64,000 nucleotides of DNA from Bradyrhizobium sp. 186 (GTDB lineage: Bacteria > Pseudomonadota > Alphaproteobacteria > Rhizobiales > Xanthobacteraceae). The stretch spans positions 2,356,001-2,420,000 of the forward strand of contig NZ_CP082164.1 of assembly GCF_023101685.1 (NCBI RefSeq), written 5' to 3'. Below the pieces are notes generated by a model. The model was given only the letters and a program-made list of their open reading frames with translations. It searched no databases and was not told the DNA's origin. The translations under genes were made by a program, and so were the position numbers. The first letter of the stretch is position 1. Every line of letters begins with the position of its first letter. This document shows positions 26,172-35,251 of the stretch, one piece after another.

Positions 26172-28379
26172 CTAGTGCTGCCAGGGAAGGGAAAGTGTCT
26201 GCGTGGGAGAAGCGTTGGCCTCACTGGCTAAGACCCTGCTGGTCTCGGCGCCGGAGCTGATGACAGCAGTCGCCGCATATTGATTCATCAGCGCCATTGC
26301 ATGACTTGCATCACTCAGCAGGGACGACGAAGCGGCGCTTGGCGGCTTGGCAACCAACGAAACGTTGTCATAGAGCGCACCTAGTCCGTCACCTGACTGG
26401 CCTGCCAGCTCGCGGAATGTCAGGCGGTCCTGTCCGCCGGTGCCGGTCACCGTGAAATCATAGCTTTGCCAGGTGCTACCGGGTGGAACTACGTCAATGA
26501 CCGAGCCGTTCCACAACACCGCAATTGAGCAGGTAGAGCTTGTGAACCCCGGCCGAGAGCGCGCGTCAAAGGAAAGAGCGTACTCTTGTCCAGCGACGGT
26601 CTTTACATCCTGGTACAAGCCATCAAGAGCTCCGGCAAAGTCCAACTCGCCGTAATTGCCTCCGTTGCTGGCCTTCACGCCGTTGAGATTGTTCCAGAGC
26701 TCGATGGTGCCGCCACTGATGGCGTGCCAGCCCTGAATGGAATTGGAGGCTCCCCACCGACCGTCCTGCAAGGGCGCCAGTGATGACGACTCGAAGGATC
26801 CGTTCACAAGGAGATTCGTACCCGCTGCCGGCGATGACGTGACTGGCGGGGACGTGGCGGTGGTTAGTTCAATATTGTCATAGAGCGCACCGAGTCCGTC
26901 ACTGCCTTGGCCCGCCACCTCACGGAAAGTGAGGCGATCCTTGGCACCGGTCCCTACCACCTTGAAGTCGTAGGTTTGCCAGTCGGTGCCTGGAGGGACA
27001 GTGGCAATGAGTGAGCCATTCCACAACACCTCGATCGAGCAGGTCGAACCGGTGAAGCCAGATCGTGAGCGCGCGTCGAAGGACAGGTTGTAGGCCTGCC
27101 CGGCAACGGTCTTTACGTCCTGGTAGAAGCCATCTCGAGCGCCGGCATAGTCGAGTTCGCCGAAATTGCCTCCGTCGCTGGCCTTGACCCTGTCGAGATT
27201 GTTCCAGAGCTCGATCGTGCCACCGGCGATCGCGGTCCAGCCGGAAACGGACTGGTAGGCTCCCCAACGGCCGCCGGCGAAGGGCGCCAAGGTAGTTGCC
27301 TCGAACGATCCATTAACCAGCAGGTTCTGGCCGGCTGCCGGCGGCGAGGTGACGGGAGGAGTCGCACTCACTATCACATTCAGGGCAGCGGATTTCGAAC
27401 TGACGTTGCCCGCAGCGTCTGTGGCGTTCGCGATGAACGTGTGGGTCCCGTCCGACAATTGCGCCGTGGTGAGGCTCCAGGCGCCGCTCGCATTGGCTTT
27501 CGTCGTGCCAATGACGGTCGTCCCTTCAAACACCTTTACAGTGCTGCCGGCTTCCGCCGTACCACTCAGCGTCAATTGTTTGGCGTCCGTGGTCTTGTCT
27601 CCGACTGTACCCGTATCGGGCGTAAACGCCGCGATCTTGGGTGCTGCCGGTGCCAGCGTGTCCGGCGGCACGACCGGAGGCGTTTGTGAAGATCCGAGCA
27701 GCGGCGGAGGCAAGTCTGCCTGGAATGCCGCAGTGCTCATGGAATAGTAGCCAACCGTCCTCCATTGGGTCGACAGCTCAACCCAGTTGCTGCCACCAAC
27801 GCCCGGATTGTTGCTGTGGTCGGAAAGAAACGGAGCCGTCGCGTTGCGCCACCAATCGACGCCTACCATGGCCACCAGTTTCGCGTTCGGATCGGTCGTC
27901 CTCATATCCATTTGGACATAGACGCCGTCGACCGTTCCAGCCGCGTATGTCCCTCGCGATCCATACCAGAAATGATCATTGTAGCCGGCCGCAGGGGCAT
28001 CAAAGCTCGCGGCGCCACCTGGCAGGCGAGTCACCTGCATCGGATAGGCTGAGTTGCCGGCGAAATCGGCGACGAAATGCCCCCCCCCCAGACCAAGCTT
28101 TGACTGGTCCTGCACCAGCACCCATTGGCCGGTTTCCTCGATATGCACATAGGTTTTCGCGTTCGCGACTTCGACATCTGCGTTCGCGGAGGCGGCGGCC
28201 CCTTCCTCGGTATAAACTTGCCCCCAACCCTCGACGGCGGAAAAGCCTGGAGGCGGGGTCAGCTGACCACCAGGGTTCCAGCCCTTGTACCAGCTGTAGC
28301 TGTGCGGCACGCCGGTAGGAAACCCCTCGCTCCGACCAAGCGTGTTCTGTTTGATCAGCTCCGATAACGAAATCGCCAT
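26172..28379 (-). CDS. Paralog 3: multidomain carbohydrate-binding-like protein, probable type I secretion substrate
   Basis: The true start is taken as ATG 28379 (735 residues), aligned with paralog 2; no Sec signal peptide follows. Domains in order are: the shared unknown domain, residues 1-215 (SLSELIKQNTLGRSEGFPTG, GTVDGVYVQMDMRTTDPN, MVGVDWWR, GGSNWVELSTQW); a bacterial Ig-like domain, about 250-340 (GTAEAGSTVKVFEGTTVIG, DAAGNVSSKS); and two tandem jelly-roll-like domains starting at residues 352 and 522 (NLLVNGSFE through GLGALYDN). A low-complexity tail ends in TQTLSLPWQH. No RTX repeats are seen. An uncleaved N terminus plus a distinctive C-terminal tail suits type I secretion, and an exporter is encoded at 43507-47746. 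A surface or EPS-binding role is inferred. Confidence 0.8.
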   Translation of the reverse strand: MAISLSELIKQNTLGRSEGFPTGVPHSYSWYKGWNPGGQLTPPPGFSAVEGWGQVYTEEGAAASANADVEVANAKTYVHIEETGQWVLVQDQSKLGLGGGHFVADFAGNSAYPMQVTRLPGGAASFDAPAAGYNDHFWYGSRGTYAAGTVDGVYVQMDMRTTDPNAKLVAMVGVDWWRNATAPFLSDHSNNPGVGGSNWVELSTQWRTVGYYSMSTAAFQADLPPPLLGSSQTPPVVPPDTLAPAAPKIAAFTPDTGTVGDKTTDAKQLTLSGTAEAGSTVKVFEGTTVIGTTKANASGAWSLTTAQLSDGTHTFIANATDAAGNVSSKSAALNVIVSATPPVTSPPAAGQNLLVNGSFEATTLAPFAGGRWGAYQSVSGWTAIAGGTIELWNNLDRVKASDGGNFGELDYAGARDGFYQDVKTVAGQAYNLSFDARSRSGFTGSTCSIEVLWNGSLIATVPPGTDWQTYDFKVVGTGAKDRLTFREVAGQGSDGLGALYDNIELTTATSPPVTSSPAAGTNLLVNGSFESSSLAPLQDGRWGASNSIQGWHAISGGTIELWNNLNGVKASNGGNYGELDFAGALDGLYQDVKTVAGQEYALSFDARSRPGFTSSTCSIAVLWNGSVIDVVPPGSTWQSYDFTVTGTGGQDRLTFRELAGQSGDGLGALYDNVSLVAKPPSAASSSLLSDASHAMALMNQYAATAVISSGAETSRVLASEANASPTQTLSLPWQH
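26355..27326 (-). repeat. Tandem intragenic duplication, 510-bp period, in paralog 3
   Basis: Two copies, about 26355-26816 and 26865-27326, encode near-identical ~155-residue domains that begin NLLVNGSFE and end LYDN. Shared blocks include GGTIELWNN, GELD-AGA-DG-YQDVKTVAGQ, LSFDARSR and DRLTFRE. The period is 170 codons. This looks like recent duplication of a carbohydrate-binding-like jelly-roll domain. Confidence 0.8.
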
Positions 28380-29102
28380 TTCAATGTCCCGCTCGTTTGG
28401 AGGTGTCGGTATTATGAGAGCAGCAATCAGCGTTGACCGGGCGAGCACCGCCTGCGGCCCTAAAGCATGATCGCCTCGCGCCGCTCACGCTATCCGAACG
28501 CAATTTCTGCTGAGACGCGATAGTCACAAAGAACGGCCGCACGCCCGCACGGCCCAACTTTCAAGCGTCACTGAAATCGGCCTTGCCGAATCACATCGAG
28601 TCCTTCTCCAAAAGATGAACCAAGCCACAGCAAAGTTCAATCGACGCGCGTATCGAACTCGTTGCATCTCGCCTGAGACTTGCACGGATTTTATGCACCG
28701 GCCGCCAAATTGGGCGGTCGACGCAATGCAAGCCGACCCCATTTTCAATTTTGACGCTCGCAACAGAATTTGTCGCCAATGTGATTGAGCTGTTCCCGAA
28801 TGGGGTGTTAGTGCGGCGTTCTTCGATCAAAGAGAGACGATGAGGGTGGTGTTTGTCTCTTCGAAGAGCGAAAGGCGCTTGAGCGCTCATCGTGCTACAG
28901 TAAAGAGTTATAAGCTGTTTTTCGCCTTCACCCGTTGTGCAGTAAACGCGCTTTCAGCGGACTTGCGTCGAATTGTCTCGCGTCAGTTGGGCGCGTGCAC
29001 GGCTTCTCGAATTCGGGCGTCCTAGGCATCGCGTTGACTCGATTCGCGCATTGTTCGGCAGCTAGGCAGAGGCCAGTCGGGATCGTTCCGCGCCGCGCAT
29101 TA
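28380..29102. other. Long gap upstream of paralog 3 and the fusion gene
   Basis: This is a divergent intergenic region of more than 700 bp. Apart from the box at 29103-29116 I find only a half-site-like TTGACGCTCGCAAC near 28751. Open frames are short and have no coding character. It is long enough for a small RNA or complex promoter, but nothing in it identifies one. Confidence 0.35.
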
Positions 29103-29116
29103 TTGAGAAGCGTCAA
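29103..29116. promoter_or_regulatory. Crp/Fnr-type box variant (TTGAG-AAGC-GTCAA)
   Basis: The palindrome lies 87 bp upstream of the GTG start of the acyltransferase-reductase fusion. It shares the AAGC-GTCAA half with the box at 32750-32763. Confidence 0.5.
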
Positions 29117-29203
29117 TTCGACCCCGGAAAATCGCGGCTAAGCACTCGGAAAGCTTGCATCGCTTCCCTGATTCGCCGGGTTGCTCGAGACGGAAGGCAT
29201 GAC

Positions 29204-31417
29204 GTGATCGGTTTTCGCGCGGAGACCGGAGTGTCTCCTGTTCTGTCGGACTGGCTCGACCTCGCCCGCGGACTTGCTGCCGTCGAGGTCGTGGCATTCC
29301 ATTCCTATCAGTTGATGTTCATGGAGAAGCTGCCGAGTGAGAGTTATGACCCGGCGATCAGATTGGTCTATTCCGTTCTCTGGACCCTGAGCGCATATGG
29401 CCCTGCTGCCGTTCTGGTGTTCTTTGTCTTAAGCGGCTACCTGGTGGGTGGGCCTGCGCTGGTCAGAAGTCTGCGCGGACGATTGCATGTAGTCGACTAT
29501 TTCTCCGCGCGCTTTGCACGGCTCTATGTCGTACTTCTGCCTGCGCTGACCATCTCCTTCTGCGTCTATATTTCAGCGCAGCAATCCGCGGGCTGGCAGG
29601 CCTATGTTTCCTCTCATCAAGACGTCTACAACAGTGCGGCAATCTTCCACGCGCCTGTCGGTGTCGCGACCGCAATCTGCAATGGCTTGTTTCTCCAGAC
29701 GATAGCTTGTTCGGAATTCGCCGGAAACGCGGCCCTGTGGAGCTTGTCGAACGAGTTTTGGTATTACGTGCTGTTTTTTGCGCTGATTTCGGTCCGCAAG
29801 ACACCGGCCTACGGTCTGCTCATCATCGCGGTTTTCGGATTGTTCGTGGTGGCGGAGCACGTCGATGGCCATGGCACGCATATTGGCCTTAAACTCATCT
29901 TCTTCTTTTCCATTTGGTGCCTCGGTGTGATTGCCTATGCCGTGACTGCACCGATCTGGGCATGGTGTTGCGGCTTCCTCGTGAGTATGGGTGGCCTGTA
30001 CCTTCTCACATCCAAAGGCCTTTTCCCGCAATGGGCCGCATTCAGCCTGGCCGTGGGGTTGGGCGCAGCCGCATTCATTATCGGCCTCGACTATCTAAAG
30101 ATACCACTACCCTCATTGCTGCGACGCGGCAGAGAACTCGCAAAATTCAGCTTTTCATTGTACGCGATTCACTACCCGATCCTCTTGCTGCTGAACGTCA
30201 CGGTTGCAAGTAGTCGTCAGGATTTCACTCTCGCATCAGTCGGGCTTGACGCGAGCTTCATCCTGACTTGCCTGCTCGCCGCAGGCATCGTCTATTTCAT
30301 GTTCGAAAGTCGCACGCCTGCGATCCGAGACTGGTTGAAGGGCATTATGCTTCACGGCACAGTGGGCCGTGGTCGTATATTCCGTCCGACAGCGATAGCT
30401 GACACCGTTAGTTCGCCGAGCGCGCTCGCAGCAGATCGTGCGATGATGATACCTAGTGCGGTGGCAAAGCCGCCCTTGCAATCGTCCGGCACCGACGCTT
30501 CGCTGGTGCAGATCGCCTCTCCGCAAGTGCGATATGGGGCGCCCGCGGCGAACGTTCCGATGGTGCTGCTGAATGACGGCCATGCACTGCCTCAACTCGG
30601 CTTCGGTGTCTGGCAGATCGACAATGCGCGCGCACCTGAGGTCATCGCCACCGCGATGAATGCCGGCTATCGCTTGATCGACACTGCGGCGAACTACGGA
30701 AACGAAGCCAGTGTCGGCGTGGCCTTGAGGCGGATGAATCTGCCGAGAAGCCAGTTGTATGTCACGACGAAGCTCCGTAACGAAGATCAGGGATACGATC
30801 GGACAATGCGCGCCTTCGACGCCAGCGCTGCGAGGTTGCAACTCGACGTGATCGATCTGTACTTGATTCATTGGCCATGTCCTCAACGCGCGGCCTACGT
30901 CGAAACCTGGCGTGCGCTCATTGAACTCCAGAAGCAGGGACGTGTTCGGTCGATCGGGGTGTCCAACTTCACGGCCGATCATTTGGAGCGCATCATCCAT
31001 GAGACCGGCGTCACACCGGCGGTGAATCAGATCGAATTGCATCCCGCGTTTCAGCAGCAAATGCTGCGGAATATCCATGAACGCTACGGCATCGTGACCC
31101 AGGCCTGGAGCCCGCTCGGCCAGGGCAGGGCTCTTGACGATCCGAGGATCCGGGCCATCGCTGAGCGCAGCAGCCGTACCGTCGCGCAGGTCATTCTTCG
31201 CTGGCACCTCGAGACCGGCTCTATCGCGATTCCGAAATCGGCAAACGCGGCCCGCATGGCTGAAAACATCGATCTATTCGGCTTTGGGCTGACCAGCAAC
31301 GACCATGCTGTAATTGCGGGGCTGGACCGGCCCGATGGACGGATCGGCCCCGATCCAGCAGCGTATGGGCAAATGCGCATCCTGCGCCGGCTGACCCGAC
31401 GCTTCTTGACGACCTGA
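29204..31417 (+). CDS. Fusion of acyltransferase 3 membrane domain and aldo/keto reductase
   Basis: Residues 1-385 form an acyltransferase-3 domain: about ten helices, with LARGLAAVEVVAFHSYQLMF carrying the family Arg/His region and WSLSNEFWYYV. A linker of about 60 residues follows. Residues 449-737 form a full aldo/keto reductase: LPQLGFGVWQI, LIDTAANYGNE with Asp493 and Tyr498, Lys523 in VTTKLRNED, His556 in LYLIHWPCP, GVSNF, NQIELHP and IPKSANAARM. All four catalytic AKR residues are present, so both halves look active. The reading frame is continuous with no stop between. Start is GTG 29204 with GGAAGG upstream. I know of no standard family with this architecture. It probably modifies a sugar or acyl donor at the membrane; this is inference. 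Confidence 0.88.
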   Translation: MIGFRAETGVSPVLSDWLDLARGLAAVEVVAFHSYQLMFMEKLPSESYDPAIRLVYSVLWTLSAYGPAAVLVFFVLSGYLVGGPALVRSLRGRLHVVDYFSARFARLYVVLLPALTISFCVYISAQQSAGWQAYVSSHQDVYNSAAIFHAPVGVATAICNGLFLQTIACSEFAGNAALWSLSNEFWYYVLFFALISVRKTPAYGLLIIAVFGLFVVAEHVDGHGTHIGLKLIFFFSIWCLGVIAYAVTAPIWAWCCGFLVSMGGLYLLTSKGLFPQWAAFSLAVGLGAAAFIIGLDYLKIPLPSLLRRGRELAKFSFSLYAIHYPILLLLNVTVASSRQDFTLASVGLDASFILTCLLAAGIVYFMFESRTPAIRDWLKGIMLHGTVGRGRIFRPTAIADTVSSPSALAADRAMMIPSAVAKPPLQSSGTDASLVQIASPQVRYGAPAANVPMVLLNDGHALPQLGFGVWQIDNARAPEVIATAMNAGYRLIDTAANYGNEASVGVALRRMNLPRSQLYVTTKLRNEDQGYDRTMRAFDASAARLQLDVIDLYLIHWPCPQRAAYVETWRALIELQKQGRVRSIGVSNFTADHLERIIHETGVTPAVNQIELHPAFQQQMLRNIHERYGIVTQAWSPLGQGRALDDPRIRAIAERSSRTVAQVILRWHLETGSIAIPKSANAARMAENIDLFGFGLTSNDHAVIAGLDRPDGRIGPDPAAYGQMRILRRLTRRFLTT

Positions 31418-31489
31418 TTGGCGCGCGTCCGCGGCGGTGGATGCGAAGTCGGTCTTGCGCGGCTGATGAACGCTGAACAAACGTCCACT

Positions 31490-32680
31490 CTACCGGCTCA
31501 GATCATCATCCCAGCTCGTGTGGACCGTTTGCTTGGGTGACGTCGCGTGTGCGGGTTCCGCGGAGCGACGAACCAGAAAGCCCCGAGCGAGTACAAGGTG
31601 ATTTCGTGTACGGTCTACGAGCGTCGAGACGAACGCGAGAATGATCTTCTTCCTCGCCATCACCTTGGATTCAAGCAGATGCCACGATGCCATCGCGAAG
31701 ACGAGCGTCGCGGCGAGGCTGAGCCCGAAATTGACGTACCACACGCGGTGATCGGGCAACAGCTGAGCCACTGTCTGCTGCACCGGAAATCCATAGAGAT
31801 ACACGCCGTACGAATAGTCGGCGACCTTGGCAATCGGTCCTGTGCTGAAATTGAGCAGTCCGAGATAGACCGTGAGGTAGGCAACGAAGATGGCGGCGAG
31901 ATCCTCGCCGGCTCGGGTCGAGGTGAGCACGGAAACAACGAAACCGGCGGCGCTGGCCAGAAAGAGCCAGGGGGAATACGCGATCCTGCTTCGGTTCAGG
32001 AATAGCGCGACCCCGCACAGAAAAGCGAGGACCAACATTCGGCCTGGGGGCGCGGCCGGCGAACCCGGCTTGCCGCCAAGCACGTCGCGCAGCGCCAATG
32101 CGATAATGATGAACAGCACGGCGAAGAGGAACAGCCGGTGGCGCTTGGTTAGGCCGATCAATGCCGCCGCGCTGATCGCCAGATAGCATTCGAGCTCGTG
32201 TGGGATGGTCCAGAGCTGGCTGTTCACCATGTTTGGTACGGGCAAATCAGAAAAAACGCTCGGCAGGTAGAAGTGAATATCGCCGATCGTATTAAGCAAG
32301 TAACGGAAGAAGTCCGGATCGGTGAAATACTGCGATAGTGGGAGAGTCGTAAAGATTGAACCGATCAATATCGCCGAGATCATGACTTCCGCGGTCAGAG
32401 CGGGAAATATTCGTATAATCCGCAACACGACGAATAACGGAAGATTGTTGCGCTCGAGGCTTCCTGCGACGAGGAAGCCGCTCAGCGCAAAGAAGGCCGG
32501 AATGACAAGCCAGACCAGTGGTTTGAGAGGGCCGCCATAGAACCACTGCTCGGCGGCCAGGCCGTAGCACACTGCGACGGTATGCCAGAGGATTACTGCG
32601 ATCGCCAATGTGATGCGTAGGACGTCGAAGCCCGCGGGCCTCCCCTTCGTCGCTTCCCATTTGTCTTCAATCGATGCCAT
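31490..32680 (-). CDS. Acyltransferase 3 family membrane protein
   Basis: The N terminus carries the family signature (FDVLRITLAIAVILWHTVAV, with Arg and His). About ten hydrophobic helices follow, and the third region IPAFFALSGFLVAGSLER is typical. The family O-acylates surface sugars at the inner membrane. It converges on the fusion gene (72 bp between stops). Its start at 32680 lies 69 bp from a Crp/Fnr-type box at 32750-32763. This is the third acyltransferase-3 domain in the locus. Confidence 0.88.
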   Translation of the reverse strand: MASIEDKWEATKGRPAGFDVLRITLAIAVILWHTVAVCYGLAAEQWFYGGPLKPLVWLVIPAFFALSGFLVAGSLERNNLPLFVVLRIIRIFPALTAEVMISAILIGSIFTTLPLSQYFTDPDFFRYLLNTIGDIHFYLPSVFSDLPVPNMVNSQLWTIPHELECYLAISAAALIGLTKRHRLFLFAVLFIIIALALRDVLGGKPGSPAAPPGRMLVLAFLCGVALFLNRSRIAYSPWLFLASAAGFVVSVLTSTRAGEDLAAIFVAYLTVYLGLLNFSTGPIAKVADYSYGVYLYGFPVQQTVAQLLPDHRVWYVNFGLSLAATLVFAMASWHLLESKVMARKKIILAFVSTLVDRTRNHLVLARGFLVRRSAEPAHATSPKQTVHTSWDDDLSR

Positions 32681-32749
32681 CGCTCGGTCCTGCCGAGTGT
32701 AGTACGAGGTCGCTCTGATCCTTGATTATGAGCGGTTGGGATCGGGAAG

Positions 32750-32763
32750 TTGACAAGCGTCAA
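32750..32763. promoter_or_regulatory. Crp/Fnr-type box (TTGAC-AAGC-GTCAA)
   Basis: The palindrome lies 69 bp upstream of the acyltransferase start at 32680. It is the first of two boxes in the 368-bp divergent gap; no gene is seen between them. Confidence 0.6.
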
Positions 32764-32935
32764 ATCGTCGACGTGAGCGTTGTGACGGCGCGGTAGGCTT
32801 ATTCGCAGCGCGTGTGCTGCGGGCAGACGTTTCGAGCGTTGGTGCGCGACCGGCAACGAAATGGAAGTTGGTCCCTAATCGTGCAGATGACCAAGGGCAG
32901 CGCTCTGCCACTCAGTTCAATGCGACTTAGTCGAG

Positions 32936-32949
32936 TTGACGGTTATCAA
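32936..32949. promoter_or_regulatory. Crp/Fnr-type box (TTGAC-GGTT-ATCAA)
   Basis: The palindrome lies 99 bp upstream of the rfbF start at 33049. Having one box for each of the two divergent genes in this gap argues that the motif is functional. Confidence 0.6.
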
Positions 32950-33048
32950 CTTGGTCTTGCGGCTGCGACCTAGGGTTCGATCTCGTCGCCCCATCCGCGA
33001 TTGTTCATCCGGATGAGTCGGGCGGTGTCCCTGAGACAGGAGATCCCG

Positions 33049-33894
33049 ATGAAGGTTGTCATTCTCGCCGGCGGCTATGGTACGAGATTGAGCGAGCATA
33101 CCTCGGTGGTTCCAAAGCCATTGGTTGAGATCGGTGGTCGTCCGATCCTGTGGCACATCATGAAGCTCTATTCTCATCACGGCCTGAATGAATTCGTCAT
33201 CTGCTGTGGTTACAAGAGCACGGTGATCAAAGACTATTTCATGAGCTACCTGTCTCATCAGGGAGATTTCACGCTCGACCTCCAGTCCAATCGCATTGAA
33301 ATGCATCGAAATGGCTGCGAACCCTGGAAGGTGACGCTGGTCGATACCGGCGAGAAGACGATGACCGGTGGCCGGCTTAAGCGGGTGCGCGATCATCTCG
33401 GGGATTCGACGTTTTGCATGACGTATGGCGATGGTGTCTGCGACGTCAACATACGCGAATTGATCAAGTTTCATCATCAGCAAGGCGCGCTGGCGACGGT
33501 CACTGCGGTACAGTTGCCTGGCCGCTTCGGCGCGATCAATCTCTCTTCGGACCGCCCGCGCGCGGCGCAGTTCCGCGAAAAGGACGCGGGCGACGGCCAG
33601 GTCATCAACGGAGGCTTCTTCGTCGTGGAGCCGCAGGCTCTCGATCTTGTCGACAGTGATAGCACAAGCTGGGAGAGTGAACCGCTGACGCGGTTGATCG
33701 AACAGGACCAACTCGCGGTCTATAGGCACCGTGGTTACTGGCAGAACATGGACACCTTGCGCGACAAGACCGTGCTGCAAGGGCTATGGGATGCAGGCAA
33801 TCCGCCTTGGTGCGTGTGGGGCAAGGGTGGCGTCGCGGCGAGTGCGAACACGCCGACGCCGAAGCCGGCCATTGCCCATCAAGTCACGCTCTGA
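33049..33894 (+). CDS. rfbF: Glucose-1-phosphate cytidylyltransferase
   Basis: The nucleotidyltransferase signature VVILAGGYGTRLSEHT starts the protein, followed by PKPLVEIGGRPILWHIMK. Then come the RfbF-type segments FVICCGYKSTVIKDYF, TYGDGVCDVNI and GAINLSSDRPRAAQFREK, with GGFFVVEP and HRGYWQNMDTLRDK near the end. The enzyme makes CDP-glucose from CTP and glucose-1-phosphate, the entry to CDP-deoxyhexoses. I chose ATG 33049 with AGGAG 8 bp upstream over an upstream TTG. A C-terminal extension of about 25 residues follows the usual end. The next enzyme of the known pathway, CDP-glucose 4,6-dehydratase, is not in the window. Confidence 0.92.
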   Translation: MKVVILAGGYGTRLSEHTSVVPKPLVEIGGRPILWHIMKLYSHHGLNEFVICCGYKSTVIKDYFMSYLSHQGDFTLDLQSNRIEMHRNGCEPWKVTLVDTGEKTMTGGRLKRVRDHLGDSTFCMTYGDGVCDVNIRELIKFHHQQGALATVTAVQLPGRFGAINLSSDRPRAAQFREKDAGDGQVINGGFFVVEPQALDLVDSDSTSWESEPLTRLIEQDQLAVYRHRGYWQNMDTLRDKTVLQGLWDAGNPPWCVWGKGGVAASANTPTPKPAIAHQVTL

Positions 33895-33906
33895 GGAGAT
33901 GATCAC

Positions 33907-34980
33907 ATGCGCATTCTCTTCACGGGAGCCGACGGATATATCGGTGCGGTGCTCGGTCCAAAATTGCTTGAACGCGGTCACCACGCGACCGGTATTGACA
34001 CGGGTCTGTACCGTCGTGGTTGGCTATTCGATGACGGCAGGACACGGCCGATGGTGATGTCACGTGATACGCGGCAATTGTCGCGGTCCGATTTGGTAAA
34101 CTTCGACGCTGTGGTTCACTTGGCGGAACTGTCCAATGATCCGCTCGGGGAGAACAATCCCGCTATAACGATGGAGATCAACCATCGTGGATCGGTGGAG
34201 TTTGCGCTCAAATGCAAGGAAGCGGGCATCGAACGATTCGTCTATGCGTCGTCTTGCAGTATCTATGGTGCGGCAGGGGGCGACCTGAAATCCGAGACGT
34301 CAACCTGCGATCCTCAAACGGCCTACGCGCGATGCAAGGTACTGGTTGAACGTGATCTCGTCGCGTTGACAGATTCCCGCTTCACGCCGGTGTTTCTGCG
34401 CAACGCGACAGCGTTTGGAGCATCCCCCCGACAGCGCTTCGACCTGGTCTTGAACAATCTTGCCGGCTGGGCGTTCACGACGGGAAAGATACGCGTCATG
34501 AGCGACGGCACGCCTTGCCGTCCTCTGGTCCATATCGAGGACATCTGCCAGGCAATCCTGTGTGCTCTCGAAGCGCCACGCGGGGCAGTCTGCGCCGAGG
34601 CATTCAATGTTGGCGACGAAACCCAGAACTATACGGTGCGCGAGATTGCAGAGATCGTGAACGAGACTTTTCCCGGTTGCGAGCTATCATTCGGTCCGAG
34701 CGGCCCAGACAACCGCAGCTATCGTGTATCTTTTGCAAAGATTAAGGCTCACATGCCAAGCTTCCGCTGCGGATGGAATGCGCAGCGCGGTGCGCGGCAA
34801 TTGAGAAGCGTGTTCGAACATATTCAGTTGGACGAAGCCACGTTCAATGCGGCGCCCTTTACTCGCCTTTCCGAGCTTCGCCACTTGCAACACACGGAGC
34901 AGTTGGATTCCCATTTGCGGTGGACGCCGATTCCCGAATTCGTTCCGGGGGCGAACGCGTTATCATTGGTCGGCGGCTGA
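33907..34980 (+). CDS. NAD-dependent sugar epimerase/dehydratase (extended SDR)
   Basis: The Rossmann motif ILFTGADGYIGAVLGPKLLERG begins the protein. VVHLAELSNDP, YASSCSIYGAAGG and the catalytic YARCK (YxxxK) follow, with FLRNATAFGASPRQRFDLVLNN, RPLVHIEDICQAI and AFNVGDETQNYTVREIAE. The family makes or modifies NDP-sugars. It starts 12 bp after rfbF and so probably acts on CDP-glucose or a derivative, but it does not look like a standard RfbG dehydratase. Length (357) is normal. The precise reaction is open. Confidence 0.85.
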   Translation: MRILFTGADGYIGAVLGPKLLERGHHATGIDTGLYRRGWLFDDGRTRPMVMSRDTRQLSRSDLVNFDAVVHLAELSNDPLGENNPAITMEINHRGSVEFALKCKEAGIERFVYASSCSIYGAAGGDLKSETSTCDPQTAYARCKVLVERDLVALTDSRFTPVFLRNATAFGASPRQRFDLVLNNLAGWAFTTGKIRVMSDGTPCRPLVHIEDICQAILCALEAPRGAVCAEAFNVGDETQNYTVREIAEIVNETFPGCELSFGPSGPDNRSYRVSFAKIKAHMPSFRCGWNAQRGARQLRSVFEHIQLDEATFNAAPFTRLSELRHLQHTEQLDSHLRWTPIPEFVPGANALSLVGG

Positions 34981-35062
34981 GCGCCGGTGGATGGGCCACA
35001 GGTGCGATAGCTCTCGGCCGTCGACGCACGTGCCGCGGCAAAAAGCGGAGCCTTACAATCTG

Positions 35063-35090
35063 TTGACTTTCTCTCAAGCTATCATATTGT
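35063..35090 (+). promoter_or_regulatory. Possible sigma-70-type promoter upstream of the LuxR-type gene
   Basis: TTGACT at 35063-35068 and TATTGT at 35085-35090 are 16 bp apart, about 160 bp upstream of the GTG start at 35252, in a locally AT-rich stretch. The match is moderate and I have no transcript evidence. The TTGAC here is followed by CTCAA after five bases, not four, so I do not count it as a Crp/Fnr box. Confidence 0.3.
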
Positions 35091-35251
35091 TTTTGCAGTG
35101 CCGCATTTTGGTCACGGTCCGGTTGCCAAGAGCGGCTAGGATGCAAGTCGATAGTTAGACGGGGCGATTTTTTGCTCGCACTTTTGTCAGTCGAGCTGCC
35201 AACGATGTGAGCATTCCGGGTAAGAGTACGGGATTGCTCGAGGATTGAGCG

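Noticed and set aside
27641..28318. Plus-strand 225-codon frame opposite paralog 3
   Set aside because: It is a shadow of paralog 3, with Arg/Pro/Ser-rich composition and no domain.
26172..28379. RTX calcium-binding repeats in paralog 3
   Set aside because: I looked for GGxGxDxxx nonapeptides because of the nearby type I exporter and found none.
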